This document shows positions 53,301-56,232 of a stretch of 64,000 bases of DNA, one piece after another. The translations under genes and the position numbers were made by a program. The notes under the pieces are model-generated. The model was not told where the DNA came from. It saw nothing but the letters and a program-made list of their open reading frames with translations, and did no database searches. Source of the DNA: Glandiceps talaboti (taxonomy: Eukaryota; Hemichordata; Enteropneusta; Spengelidae). The stretch lies in assembly GCF_964340395.1 (NCBI RefSeq), contig NC_135556.1, forward strand, positions 10,057,001 to 10,121,000, given 5' to 3'. Every line of letters starts with the position of its first letter. The first letter of the stretch is position 1.

Positions 53301-53430
53301 GCTCAACTAAGAAAAATATTGGGAAATAATATTTATAATAATTATTTGGTAACTATGTGTTGCATACGGACATAAATCATACTTTTATGGCAATATTAAA
53401 TTCTATAAACAGTACATACCTTCCAGCCAT
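12412..53430 (-). CDS. Large TPR-repeat protein, TTC6-like; 49 coding exons
   Basis: This entry summarises the whole gene; exons are listed separately. Joining exons 2-50 gives about 2189 codons with every junction phase consistent and no stop. Residues 1-1294 are mainly low-complexity: an early charged coiled coil (about 15-65), a Ser/Arg-rich block (about 280-380), an acidic block (about 405-480), one compact domain at about 861-980 resembling TRADD-N, and a Lys run at 1144-1150. Residues 1295-2189 form some two dozen TPR-like helix pairs with the usual A/G-x-A-Y and D/N-P at repeat ends. TPR proteins scaffold multiprotein complexes, and the location is presumably cytosolic since I see no signal peptide or membrane segment. 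A giant TPR-C-terminal protein with a long disordered N-terminus best fits TTC6; I give no symbol because that rests on architecture. The last exon is unresolved: reading through the final donor adds VR and a TAA at 12414-12412, but more TPR exons may exist downstream. Confidence 0.8.
12421..12498 (-). CDS. TPR gene exon 50 (last found)
   Basis: Phase 0 in and out, 26 codons (AKDYYDKAF...LNRAITK), TPR helix-like. A donor GTAAGG follows; without splicing the frame stops two codons later. The repeat ends mid-motif, so a further exon is likely. Confidence 0.75.
12565..12850. repeat. Dispersed intronic repeat (family H), copy 1
   Basis: AAGTGACCTAAGG followed by GTCACTATGAGT matches 27893 onward, and the later part resembles the family as well. 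Non-coding; boundaries approximate. Confidence 0.4.
12945..13140. mobile_element. Family B MITE half with 43-bp tandem subrepeats
   Basis: The unit with GATAAAATGTAGCAATGTTA and GTAAGATTTTTGTTG recurs with a 43-bp period about 3-4 times, followed by a terminus (TTTTGTTTCAGGTTTTATGA) that is the inverse of the left end of the 15660-15905 copy. It directly abuts exon 49 at its 3' side. Confidence 0.6.
13159..13421 (-). CDS. TPR gene exon 49
   Basis: Phase 1 in, 0 out, about 88 residues covering two and a half TPRs (DYKPALEGR...AFKDINAAIKSSPSAELYTN; NAIKDYQSAIQLDPTYALAY). Clear acceptor GACAG and donor GTTAGT. Confidence 0.88.
13680..13850. repeat. Compound microsatellite (TATG)n/(TG)n/(CA)n
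   Basis: Runs of TATG, then TG/CG alternation, TATG again, then CACACTCA. Several ORFs of Cys/Tyr/Val or His/Thr repeats arise from it and are not genes. Confidence 0.95.
14006..14142 (-). CDS. TPR gene exon 48
   Basis: Phase 2 in, 1 out, about 46 residues (HDYETAMHLDPLCLPARVN, GYNLQVTGKFQQAWNHF). TPR pair with an acceptor GATAG and donor GTAAAG. Confidence 0.85.
14459..14593 (-). CDS. TPR gene exon 47
   Basis: Phase 2 in and out, 45 residues (LEEAVKTYTGALQVDKYFLD, ALIGRGNAFMDYG). Classical TPR with A-x-x-G-R-G-N-A. Confidence 0.87.
14697..14850. repeat. Dispersed repeat fragment shared with 46195-46360
   Basis: Both places share AATCCCAG, a TTGTTCTGGACCAAC-like block and AGCTCTGCCA(G/A)ACAACT, in the same order. 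Function and class unknown. Confidence 0.4.
14851..15190. mobile_element. Non-coding dispersed element (family E), copy 1
   Basis: Bounded by inverted AGGCCTAAAAAAAAT / ATTTTTTTTAGGCCT ends. The interior matches 58458-58841 over most of its length: TTGTTTGGTTCCGGCTACCC, GGATGCGGAAACTG, TGTACATCTGATAG, AATGGAAAACCTGAACTAGA. Two intact-length copies in one window suggest a mobile family. The 88-codon ORF inside is not conserved in the other copy. Confidence 0.7.
15660..15905. mobile_element. Foldback MITE (family B)
   Basis: The left end CACAAAACCTGAAACAAAAC (about 15672) is inverted at the right as TTTTGTTTTAGTTTCAT (about 15872-15888). The arms also share GCTACATTTTAT / ATACAATGTAGC blocks. 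Related sequences are at 2629-3055 and 12945-13140. Confidence 0.65.
15928..15980 (-). CDS. TPR gene exon 46
   Basis: Phase 0 in, 2 out, 53 nt (VEPTDPKIRHTLGLCFH). Short exon with acceptor ATCAG and donor GTAAGT, ending one TPR. Confidence 0.8.
16282..16362 (-). CDS. TPR gene exon 45
   Basis: Phase 0/0, 27 codons (VLINRGLMYFERKDYKNSL, QDFYQAVK). A clear TPR with N-R-G-x-x-Y. Confidence 0.88.
16596..16800. repeat. Microsatellite (TGTA)n/(TGCA)n
   Basis: About 200 bp of TATG and TGCATGCA tetranucleotides inside an intron. It gives long artefactual ORFs in five frames. Confidence 0.95.
16836..16889 (-). CDS. TPR gene exon 44
   Basis: Phase 0/0, 18 codons (ALRDYGVVLLLGDDNALK). Good acceptor TTGTAG and donor GTAATG. 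Confidence 0.78.
17350..17488 (-). CDS. TPR gene exon 43
   Basis: Phase 2 in, 0 out, about 46 residues (ALKYHIRAYDLAISDLTKAI, EIDNTCSLAYFNRAVCYH). Canonical TPR. Confidence 0.88.
17726..17870 (-). repeat. 60-bp tandem duplication covering the end and donor of exon 42
   Basis: TTACCTGTACAGATAGGCCC starts at 17761 and again at 17821, an exact 60-bp period, and the flanking TTAGACTGTAACTTGATAGC occurs three times. On the - strand this duplicates the last exonic bases and splice donor of exon 42. Confidence 0.9.
17825..17940 (-). CDS. TPR gene exon 42
   Basis: Phase 0 in, 2 out, 116 nt (VYLSRAAFYGMKGRYSKGI, CNEAIKLQTNSVRAYLY). Its donor GTAAGT at 17824-17819 is the first of two identical donors 60 bp apart. 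Confidence 0.86.
18081..18131. repeat. Long perfect-type hairpin
   Basis: CATAGACCCCTCCACCAAC is followed, after a central CG-containing step, by GTTGGTGGAGGGTCTATG. The stem is about 18 bp with one bulged C and extends outward with mismatches to about 25 bp. Probably a tiny MITE or its relic. Confidence 0.75.
18440..18538 (-). CDS. TPR gene exon 41
   Basis: Phase 0/0, 33 codons (AYYQRGLVRMRLKQSKG, VQDFNRALAINPKLFQ). One full TPR in one exon. Confidence 0.9.
18838..18984 (-). CDS. TPR gene exon 40
   Basis: Phase 0/0, 49 codons (KPWQEREPWPKEAAEVHF, GNYLKAFEAFNSAIKIAP). Preceded by the longest clean gap (to exon 39 at 22844), so a missed exon there is possible, though the phases already match. 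Confidence 0.88.
19105..19700. repeat. Diverged tandem repeat, unit about 200 bp, about 3 copies
   Basis: The block ATGTATAAAATATTATTTTA occurs at about 19248 and 19450, and each copy contains TTTCAAT(T/G)CATT(G/T)CATTGTTAG and an ACTTTTGATA...CAGTGA(C)TTTAA block. A third, more decayed copy follows near 19640. It lies in the 3.9-kb intron between exons 40 and 39. Confidence 0.6.
21139..21422. repeat. 142-bp direct tandem duplication
   Basis: TTCATGTATTTTACTGGCAA through GTGTGTGAGACAGTTG is repeated after about 142 bp with about 90% identity by eye. Intronic. Confidence 0.85.
21434..21766. mobile_element. Foldback MITE-like element (family I)
   Basis: Left arm ATTTTGAAGTGGCACAAGCG is inverted at the right (CTCAGCTTGTGCCCCTTTTA), and further in GTGGGTGAAATAC pairs with GTTTCACCC. 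A partial copy (ATATGCAGCAAAATT, AACTCAGCTCGTGCCCCTTT) occurs at 40295-40370. Confidence 0.55.
22150..22310. repeat. (TG)n-rich microsatellite
   Basis: TG dinucleotides interrupted by CA, TA and GCATG. ORFs in it are artefacts. Confidence 0.85.
22844..23063 (-). CDS. TPR gene exon 39
   Basis: Phase 2 in, 0 out, 74 residues (HAAELSEGLGVSPTQQA, YSKATDALAAASRVRPTVP, LEDATESLEKALELM). Two TPR-like pairs; the first is degenerate. Confidence 0.87.
23555..23607 (-). CDS. TPR gene exon 38
   Basis: Phase 0 in, 2 out, 53 nt (GKILLEMKNLELASFCV). Short TPR helix exon. Confidence 0.8.
23785..24020. mobile_element. Family F MITE, partial copy
   Basis: Shares the right-arm sequence of the 24799-25614 element (GATGTGAAATCATGAAATGA, TTTATGAAAATACCTTTATT, CCTGGAGTGGCGTTC) and an internal ATTCATGAATATTCATTG block. 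The opposite arm is not seen. Confidence 0.5.
24056..24130 (-). CDS. TPR gene exon 37
   Basis: Phase 0/0, 25 codons (LKNALLDYTRAIHLRPDLQ). TPR helix B and the start of the next. Confidence 0.86.
24646..24739 (-). CDS. TPR gene exon 36
   Basis: Phase 2 in, 0 out, 31 residues (AITCFSNAIKVDATYWRALV, CRAEAHHKLHD). Confidence 0.86.
24799..25614. mobile_element. Family F foldback element split by a LINE fragment
   Basis: The arms are inverted repeats of about 75 bp. Left: CACCACTCCAGGAAATAAAG then CATAAACTTTGGGTTCTGGA; right, reversed: GTCACTCCATGAAATGACG then GATAAACTTTGGGTCCTGGA. About 475 bp of LINE sequence lies between them (next entry). Confidence 0.65.
24905..25375 (-). mobile_element. 5'-truncated LINE fragment
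   Basis: On the - strand, 25358-25104 encodes an 84-residue fragment with C-x-x-C followed by EDEKHFLFDCCLYNSLRDTL, the C-terminal Cys/His region of a LINE reverse transcriptase. It ends in NLIFCLN-type tail, a 3'UTR with GGGGCTGGATGTGGCAAG and finally A-rich TAAATAAATAAAAT plus ACAACAACA. Inserted inside the family F element. Dead copy. Confidence 0.7.
25922..26035 (-). CDS. TPR gene exon 35
   Basis: Phase 2/2, 38 residues (FDDAIADFEEVIQLDRSIA, CPHLNLGLIYMMQKENHF). Canonical TPR. Confidence 0.88.
26180..26495 (-). mobile_element. 5'-truncated LINE fragment
   Basis: On the - strand the sequence reads FLVQKLWNDIPVNIKCINSL then YRFKEIFKQHLLSQYN and a stop, which is the terminal LWN-P-I-FK-LK motif of many non-LTR reverse transcriptases. 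A 3'UTR follows with CAGACTAGCTGTAAGC and a TAAATAAATGG tail. Intronic, same strand as the host gene. Confidence 0.65.
26714..26827 (-). CDS. TPR gene exon 34
   Basis: Phase 2/2, 38 residues (VHPKKALQDLSVSIVIDDSQ, VLAYLHRGILYMDME). Confidence 0.87.
26940..27285. repeat. Microsatellite cluster (TATG)n, (TG)n, (TGCA)n, (TGTC)n
   Basis: Four adjoining tracts: TATG at 26980-27012, TG at 27058-27097, TGCA at 27108-27126 and CTGT at 27218-27268. All intronic. ORFs of Cys, Val, His or Thr repeats here are artefacts. Confidence 0.93.
27358..27555 (-). CDS. TPR gene exon 33
   Basis: Phase 2/2, 66 residues spanning two canonical TPRs (NWTAAIKDFSEMLIQEPNNA; ARTYRGRAYAKQGHYTNAI; DLSLAIHLDPFNAVAFYHR). 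Confidence 0.9.
27893..28205. repeat. Dispersed intronic repeat (family H), copy 2
   Basis: The left part matches 12565 on (AAGTGACCTAAGGAACC). The right part matches 44035-44225 (TTTGACTTGTATTTCGAGCACAGC, TGTGACGTAG, GGTATAATAT). One element may link the three sites. Confidence 0.5.
28510..28616 (-). CDS. TPR gene exon 32
   Basis: Phase 0 in, 2 out, 107 nt (RGEILLALEDYREATKLMPS, KTEAIYKHGLYQFNN). Confidence 0.87.
29169..29289 (-). CDS. TPR gene exon 31
   Basis: Phase 2 in, 0 out, 40 residues (AEIFSGQGEITMAIVNYTQA, IKLEPDDYEAYYARAEMYEK). Canonical TPR. A poly-G run lies about 15 bp upstream of the acceptor. Confidence 0.89.
29888..30072 (-). CDS. TPR gene exon 30
   Basis: Phase 0 in, 2 out, 62 residues (GAWDDLDQAILIEPQLLDAY, NKPKKALDDLNVVLKLNRNH). 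Nearly two TPRs. Confidence 0.89.
30536..30637 (-). CDS. TPR gene exon 29 (start of the TPR array)
   Basis: Phase 0/0, exactly 34 codons, the length of one TPR (DYQEEIERLSEAIDLAGDKP, FDLCRRGALYRK). From here to exon 50 the protein is TPR array. Confidence 0.89.
31140..31230 (-). CDS. TPR gene exon 28
   Basis: Phase 2 in, 0 out, 31 residues, acidic linker (SSVMSEQVDVINPLPEMEDE). Confidence 0.8.
31631..31774 (-). CDS. TPR gene exon 27
   Basis: Phase 2/2, 48 residues. Contains a Trp-rich stretch (VREWVREIWDTWFDEVFPPS) that may be a helix or binding motif, then a Ser/Pro-rich tail. Confidence 0.85.
32260..32334 (-). CDS. TPR gene exon 26
   Basis: Phase 2/2, 25 residues (RIRYARRPSVSKLDFEKFAE). 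A basic motif with RRPS could be a kinase site. Confidence 0.83.
32441..32705 (-). mobile_element. tRNA-derived SINE
   Basis: Read on the - strand, a head with A-box-like GTGGTTGAGCAG and B-box GGGTTCGAAGCC (32650-32639) precedes a central domain with CCCCGGGTCCTCTGGTTTCC and a tail ending in AATAAAGATCATTAATATT. The head and centre match the 63664-63950 copy. Intronic, host-gene strand. Confidence 0.65.
33139..33195 (-). CDS. TPR gene exon 25
   Basis: Phase 2/2, 19 residues (SESLPKVTLPLEVELRVP). Confidence 0.82.
33778..33833 (-). CDS. TPR gene exon 24
   Basis: Phase 0 in, 2 out, 56 nt (KRLHQIERFLRDKPRELT). Charged helix. Confidence 0.82.
34018..34205. repeat. Minisatellite, unit about 21-22 bp, about 8 copies
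   Basis: Variations on ATTCCCTAATTTTACCA(G/C)G recur through the interval. Intronic. Confidence 0.85.
34260..36055 (+). mobile_element. Heavily decayed LINE, + strand
   Basis: The 3' part (35803-36054) encodes GWRDDIKERAGAKWPRCAKD followed by RQQWKTL, the conserved C-terminal W-DDI-G-W-A-DR-W motif of many LINE ORF2 proteins. Further upstream KFYENLY occurs near 35625. Stops and shifts interrupt it throughout, so it is long dead. It includes Lys-rich AAG/GCT repeats and a poly-G run. Orientation is opposite to the host gene. Confidence 0.6.
34902..35015. repeat. (AAG)n with AAGGCT interruptions
   Basis: AAGAAGGCTAAGAAGGCTAAG-type trinucleotide array inside the decayed LINE. Six-frame ORFs of Arg, Leu or Phe runs come from it. 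Confidence 0.9.
36144..36171 (-). CDS. TPR gene exon 23 (Lys-rich microexon)
   Basis: Phase 2 in, 0 out, 28 nt. With the split codon it encodes seven Lys then IDP. May act as a nuclear-localisation-like or RNA-binding patch. Splice sites are good (TTGCAG, GTAAGT) and the phase is needed to connect its neighbours. Confidence 0.75.
36861..36933 (-). CDS. TPR gene exon 22
   Basis: Phase 1 in, 2 out, 73 nt (AKSPTPAEKAREAGLKYVIL). Confidence 0.82.
37245..37302 (-). CDS. TPR gene exon 21
   Basis: Phase 0 in, 1 out, 58 nt (FSSLSRSIEQLTPVETQQP). Confidence 0.8.
37650..37827 (-). CDS. TPR gene exon 20
   Basis: Phase 2 in, 0 out, 60 residues (SCPDLLDEMDYDLTFPGDF, YMQELEIQKQQIHDIKTGK). Acidic segment then a helix. 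Confidence 0.85.
38357..38507 (-). CDS. TPR gene exon 19
   Basis: Phase 1 in, 2 out, 50 residues (RTSVAELRQKFSMMASIQSP). Helical then Pro/Glu-rich. Confidence 0.84.
38754..38783 (-). CDS. TPR gene exon 18 (30-nt microexon)
   Basis: Phase 1/1, ten codons (EIRDDGATPG). Phase-neutral, so it could be skipped without shifting the frame. Confidence 0.72.
39464..39823 (-). CDS. TPR gene exon 17: TRADD-N-like domain
   Basis: Phase 1/1, 120 codons, the second-largest exon, encoding one compact globular module (residues about 861-980). It has an alpha/beta pattern: LRVRVTDVEL, KVYSSVKGWEDVPQVKSFIE, GSLVFEIECDDQKTMEALMT, AYRNGRLEELLKDGL, KLNIELMVGDD. The GSLVF-EC ... Y-x-x-G-x-L ... L-x-L-E run recalls the N-terminal domain of TRADD and related domains of invertebrate NLR- and death-pathway-like proteins. 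The resemblance is from memory of the family pattern and is moderate. A symmetric 1-1 phase exon is the form expected of a shuffled domain. Confidence 0.8.
40481..40635 (-). CDS. TPR gene exon 16
   Basis: Phase 2 in, 1 out, 52 residues, Ser/Lys-rich linker (LTRQHGSQEDLSLLPKPREF, SESDDLEPLAKKK). Confidence 0.84.
41168..41371 (-). CDS. TPR gene exon 15
   Basis: Phase 2/2, 68 residues. Starts with an aromatic/Pro motif (LYWTPAPPKMDVPPAYVQSH), then an acidic stretch (IADDSGESEPELASLYDEAD). Confidence 0.86.
42085..42146 (-). CDS. TPR gene exon 14
   Basis: Phase 0 in, 2 out, 62 nt (FGEEEVSVEGVKMPVKTDIS). Confidence 0.82.
42723..42899 (-). CDS. TPR gene exon 13
   Basis: Phase 0/0, 59 codons. Gln/Arg-rich helix likely to form a coiled coil (NVLQRQMQQHQDRERRMSEA, AKRILEIASDDSIDTWQQR). 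Confidence 0.86.
43768..43920 (-). CDS. TPR gene exon 12
   Basis: Phase 0/0, 51 codons (IHHFCTHAPELPLPGYLQAV, TRTYHTASKYGVKLPDQ). More hydrophobic than its neighbours, so possibly a structured patch. Confidence 0.86.
44035..44225. repeat. Dispersed intronic repeat (family H), copy 3
   Basis: TTTTGACTCATATTTCGAACACAGC, split across a short gap, and TGTGACATAG, GGTATAAT match 28050-28200. Non-coding. Confidence 0.45.
44309..44497 (-). CDS. TPR gene exon 11
   Basis: Phase 0/0, 63 codons (DIQLPMEVSYEDIVHVEGEP, SVSFLSSWAPKPQQPKPE). Confidence 0.86.
44720..45022. mobile_element. Foldback MITE (family D), copy 2
   Basis: Inverse orientation relative to the 11825-12230 copy and alignable to it along most of its length. 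Its right end ACCAGAGTAATA stops about 10 bp from the splice donor of exon 10. Confidence 0.65.
45033..45215 (-). CDS. TPR gene exon 10
   Basis: Phase 0/0, 61 codons (DATGAEGDLRRSVTPGVEGE, KVDIVDDTPTLNLLQAWQ). Acidic then short helix. Confidence 0.86.
45765..46020 (-). CDS. TPR gene exon 9 (acidic)
   Basis: Phase 2 in, 0 out, 85 residues. After a helix (DVKIQEIMQRVMVRAKAVL) it is strongly acidic (GDDADETEEKDDADEGLSDE). Low-complexity, probably disordered. Confidence 0.87.
46477..46867 (-). CDS. TPR gene exon 8 (Ser/Arg-rich)
   Basis: Phase 1 in, 2 out, 130 residues, the largest exon. Basic/Ser-rich (SRTSSRRSKRSTDSESSSDE) then a helix (SVGELLAEAEAIANGDKGQ) and a Glu/Pro region. Many potential CK2 and PKA sites. 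Confidence 0.87.
46960..47575. repeat. Minisatellite, unit about 60 bp, about 10 copies
   Basis: Copies contain CAGTGCTGTGTGAGGT, AAAGGTCAAATCCAATG and TATGAGGGTATATGTGTCAA. Spacing is 59-69 bp with one shortened unit. It fills the intron between exons 8 and 7 and ends about 10 bp from the exon 7 donor. Confidence 0.9.
47586..47838 (-). CDS. TPR gene exon 7
   Basis: Phase 0 in, 1 out, 84 residues, Lys/Glu/Pro-rich and Ala-rich linker (KPKEESEQTGVAAAEPSTES, STRAKPPPRPRSEKIDTG). Confidence 0.86.
48217..48353 (-). CDS. TPR gene exon 6
   Basis: Phase 1 in, 0 out, 46 residues (MPRISSIGVLPIRSTADIQG, NIVMAGKPVISQEDASI). Confidence 0.86.
48525..48790 (+). mobile_element. tRNA-derived SINE, second family
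   Basis: B-box-like TGGTTCGAGCCT (48579-48590) with an upstream A-box-like GGTCAAATGGTTAC, then a body containing CAACCCAGCTGTATAAATGA and TTTTAGGATAGAAG. Opposite strand to the host gene. The 3' end is not sharp. Confidence 0.5.
48861..48981 (-). CDS. TPR gene exon 5
   Basis: Phase 0 in, 1 out, 40 residues (EIMTAPTLSTYNPLDKSVNT, TKKLPFSREDYITAE). Confidence 0.86.
49793..49892 (-). CDS. TPR gene exon 4
   Basis: Phase 2 in, 0 out, 33 residues (KLSPEFGKKRMPYKRKTNPV, FHELTFDVDKKQE). Basic. Confidence 0.85.
50254..50322. repeat. (TA)n tract
   Basis: About 70 bp of uninterrupted TA. A second, shorter TA tract lies at 50393-50412, on the other side of the ribozyme-like sequence. Confidence 0.97.
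50323..50365 (+). ncRNA. Candidate type I hammerhead ribozyme
   Basis: All core elements are present in order: stem I 5' strand GTTGT (50323-50327); core CTGATGA (50328-50334); stem II CGC (50336-50338), loop GCAAT, GCG (50344-50346); core GAAA (50348-50351); stem III CTC (50352-50354), one-base loop, GAG (50356-50358); cleavage-site TT (50359-50360); stem I 3' strand ACAAC (50361-50365), fully complementary to the 5' strand. The invariant core bases are intact. Cleavage is expected after 50360. A stem III this short is typical of hammerheads in Penelope-like and retrozyme elements, which are thought to work as dimers. It is flanked by TA tracts. Confidence 0.75.
52755..52943 (-). CDS. TPR gene exon 3
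   Basis: Phase 2/2, 63 residues. Charged helix or coiled coil (DEIAIKQEIEQLKKQSQEKM, VRAEKKRSRLKEDTEEND). Preceded by the conserved-looking KATFRYGFSHKDE. Confidence 0.87.
53170..53350. repeat. Tandem duplication, about 82 bp x 2
   Basis: GCCAAATTGTA(A/T)GTATTTTCCTTGG and AAGAAAAAT...TTGGGAAATAA are repeated. Intronic, between exons 3 and 2. Confidence 0.75.
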
Positions 53431-53456
53431 TTTCTATGTCAGATGTTGTTGTACTT
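53420..53456 (-). CDS. TPR gene exon 2 (carries the start codon)
   Basis: 37 nt between acceptor CTGCAG and donor GTATGT. ATG at 53430-53428 in good context (GAAAATGG) starts MAGR, joining exon 3 as MAGRDVFPSSK. The 26 nt before the ATG contain TAG in the same frame, six bases upstream of the ATG, closing an upstream ORF from exon 1. Confidence 0.8.
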
Positions 53457-54237
53457 CTGCAGGGGACAACAAAACAAAATATGTACAATGCAAGTTCTAA
53501 TGAACACTTAAACAACCTACATGTGGTACATGTATTCCTTATCTGCATCATCCCATCATGTACATTGCAGAAATATGCCTTGTACATTTCATGCATCACA
53601 GAGGAGTACCTGTGAAACAGTGACACTTTCACCCCAATATAATTACTAGTATTATAATAATTAAACCCTCCCCCTCAAGTTTATTATACTACTACTAAAA
53701 AAAAAAGTTGTCCCTCTTTGTACTGTCTGTTCATTTATTTGTTATCACAATACAATCATTTTTTTCATTTGTTCAAATTGATATACATTAATTTGCATAA
53801 GTCGATAAAATAGAACTTCACTGTCACATTAGTTTTACTGTGAACTCATTTCCAAATTTGTAAACAAATAAAATGTGTCAACATTGCCCCTTATTTACAT
53901 GGTCGCAAGATTGTGCACTGAAATGTTTCCCACGACAAAATACAAATATTGTTATGCATATATCCTTCAACATGTGACAAATGAATAATCCCATAATGTC
54001 TTATTATGTATGGCATGAGCAGATTACCAAAAGCCAAACTCACAGCGAGAGTGTAAATGGGAAATGGATCAACAACATGCATTGCTACGTTCATCTGTGC
54101 TCGTTGTCCAGGACGCGAGAGCTAATCGCCGACTGGGCTAACTTTTCGTGTGCGTTCCGTCAAATGAGCTAAACTATTAAATCGAAAAATGGACATATGA
54201 ACGGTTCGGCTTTCGAAGTAAACAGTAGTCTACTCAC

Positions 54238-54334
54238 CATGTAAATAATTTGTATACACAGTACTCAAGTTTCGAGCCGTTTTGGTTTCTCGTTCGTTGC
54301 TAACTACATGTACAGCGCCATCTTCTTCGTTCAT
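54238..54334 (-). other. TPR gene exon 1 (5'UTR with upstream ORF)
   Basis: From the ATG at 54334 the frame reads MNEEDGAVHVVSNERETKTA and on to a donor GTGAGT after 54238. Spliced to exon 2 it continues EVQQHLT then TAG, so it is a 39-residue upstream ORF in frame with the main start two codons later. The transcription start lies upstream of 54334 and is not defined. Confidence 0.6.
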
Positions 54335-54557
54335 GCTGAAATCTCGCAAAACCTCGCTCTTTCTCGTGTGGTTCTTGGCCACTTAAAGGAGAGGACTGAC
54401 CATTTCAGAGAATACACCACTTATAAAACGTGTGTTTTTCTTCAAATTAAGAAAATTAGAATTTACTATCGGTAACAATATGTAACAAAAAAAAAGTGAT
54501 TACCAAAGTGCTTATCTATGACCTTTGAACTAAAGCAGACGTGAATCAAAATTAATC
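54335..54557. promoter_or_regulatory. Remaining bidirectional promoter region
   Basis: About 220 bp between the first ATG of the TPR gene and the first inserted element. The head-to-head layout with MRPL28 suggests a shared promoter. I see no TATA box. The region next to exon 1 has locally more CpG (TCTCGC, CCTCGC, TTCTCGTG) than the surrounding sequence. Confidence 0.45.
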
Positions 54558-55376
54558 ACGAGTGTGAAGCTACCATCATATTCATATTCATATTCACTTT
54601 CAAAAGTTGACCTCTAGCTCAATGTGAATATGATGATAGCTTCACACGTTCATCATCAGATTCGAAGTCTTCCGAATGGGTACGAACAAGCGTTCGGGCC
54701 GCGGCAGATCACATAAATCCTTCATTGGCAGGTTGAAATCATGTGATTGTAGTTACTTTTCACTTGATTTACGTGGATTTGCCAGAGTATCCAATTTACA
54801 CCATGAATTATTGTTGTCATATAAAAAACTAATTTGGATGTTTAGTATGCCTTTCCCATATCTTTGAAAATGAAATATCAATATTTGGGTGTACAAAAAA
54901 CCTGTATGAGTAATGTAATAAAATACGGCTTGGCTGGGTGTGTTTTGATTTCCCGCAGTGTCGCTATCTTTTAAACCCTACTTAACACTTACACTGGTGA
55001 AATTTACACAAAATAGTGTTGTCAAGACCACAATTATCACAATGTATGTAGTTCCCTTGATCGGGGAGGTTCAATGCAATCGATTGTAAAAATTATGGTC
55101 CATGACAACAATAATTCATGGTGCAAATTGGATACTCTGGCAAAAATAAGAAGAAAGCATGCAAATCCACGCAAATCAAGTGAAAAGTAATTATAATCAC
55201 ATGATTTCAACCTGCCAATGAAGGATATGTGATTTACCGAACGCATGTTCGTACCTATTCGGAAGACTTCGAATCTGATGATGAACACGTGAAGCTATCA
55301 TCATATTCACATTGAGCTAGAGGTCAACTTTTGAAAGTGAAGATGAATATGAATATGATGGTAGCTTCACACTCGT
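54558..55376. mobile_element. Long-TIR palindromic element (family G), copy 1, MULE-like
   Basis: 819 bp. Both ends are ACGAGTGTGAAGCTACCATC in inverted orientation and the arms match for at least 250 bp, around an asymmetric core. A perfect 9-bp target duplication AAATTAATC flanks it (54549-54557 and 55377-55385). Long TIRs with 9-bp duplications are typical of Mutator-like non-autonomous elements. No transposase is present. Confidence 0.85.
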
Positions 55377-55390
55377 AAATTAATCAAAAT

Positions 55391-56180
55391 ACGAGTGTGA
55401 AGCTACCATCATATTCATATTCATCTTCACTTTCAAAAGTTGACCTCTAGCTCAATGTGAATATGATGATAGCTTCACACGTTCATCATCAGATTCGAAG
55501 TCTTCCGAATGGGTACGAACACGCGTTCGGTAAATCACATATCCTTCATTGGCAGGTTGAAATCATGTGATTGTAATTACTTTTCACTTGATTTGCGTGG
55601 ATTTGCATGCTTTCTTCTTATTTTTGCCAGAGTATCCAATTTGCACCATGAATTATTGTTGTCATGGACCATAATTTTTACAATCGATTGTGTTGACCCT
55701 CCCCAATCAAGGGAACTACATACATTGTGATAATTGTGGTCTTGACAACACTATTTTGTGTAAATTTCACCAGTGTAAGTGTTAAGTAGGGTTTCAAAGA
55801 TAGCGACACTGCGGGAAATCAAAACACACCCAGCCAAGCCATATTTTATTACATTACTGATATTTCATTTTCAAAGATATGGGAAAGGCATACTAAACAT
55901 CCAAATTAGTTTTTTATATGACAACAATAATTCATGGTGCAAATTGGATACTCTGGCAAATCCACGCAAATCAAGTGAAAAGTAACTACAATCACATGAT
56001 TTCAACCTGCCAATGAAGGATTTATGTGATTTGCCGCGGCCCGAACGCTTGTTCGTACCCATTCGGAAGACTTCGAATCTGATGATGAACGTGTGAAGCT
56101 ATCATCATATTCACGTTGAGCTAGAGGTCAACTTTTGAAAGTGAATATGAATATGAATATGATGGTAGCTTCACACTCGT
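55391..56180. mobile_element. Long-TIR palindromic element (family G), copy 2, MULE-like
   Basis: 790 bp, same termini as copy 1 but its core is in the opposite orientation. Flanked by a perfect 9-bp duplication AATCAAAAT (55382-55390 and 56181-56189). The right duplication contains the first two bases of the MRPL28 start codon. ORFs of about 60-73 codons repeated in all four arms reflect arm similarity, not genes. Confidence 0.85.
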
Positions 56181-56187
56181 AATCAAA

Positions 56188-56232
56188 ATGGCGTCCAAAG
56201 TTGCTAGTAGTGTGTTCAAATTTAGCCGAGGT
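56188..56232 (+). CDS. MRPL28: MRPL28 exon 1
   Basis: 15 codons, phase 0 out, donor GTAAGT. ATG context AAAATGG. The 5'UTR is either in the inserted element or very short. Confidence 0.9.

Noticed and set aside
53396-53632. 78-codon ORF over exon 2
   Set aside because: Its frame is not the one that joins exon 3 without a stop. The coding frame of exon 2 begins at the ATG at 53430.
55262-55285. Second hammerhead core (CTGATGA) in family G arms
   Set aside because: CTGATGA is followed by GTGAAG, not GAAA, and no stem I partner is present.
54676-56062. Four similar ORFs (MGTNxRS... with GRLKSCDCSYFSLDL-like core) on both strands
   Set aside because: They are in the arms of the two family G palindromes. 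Similarity reflects repeat identity; the ORFs are short, lack a known domain and differ by insertions.
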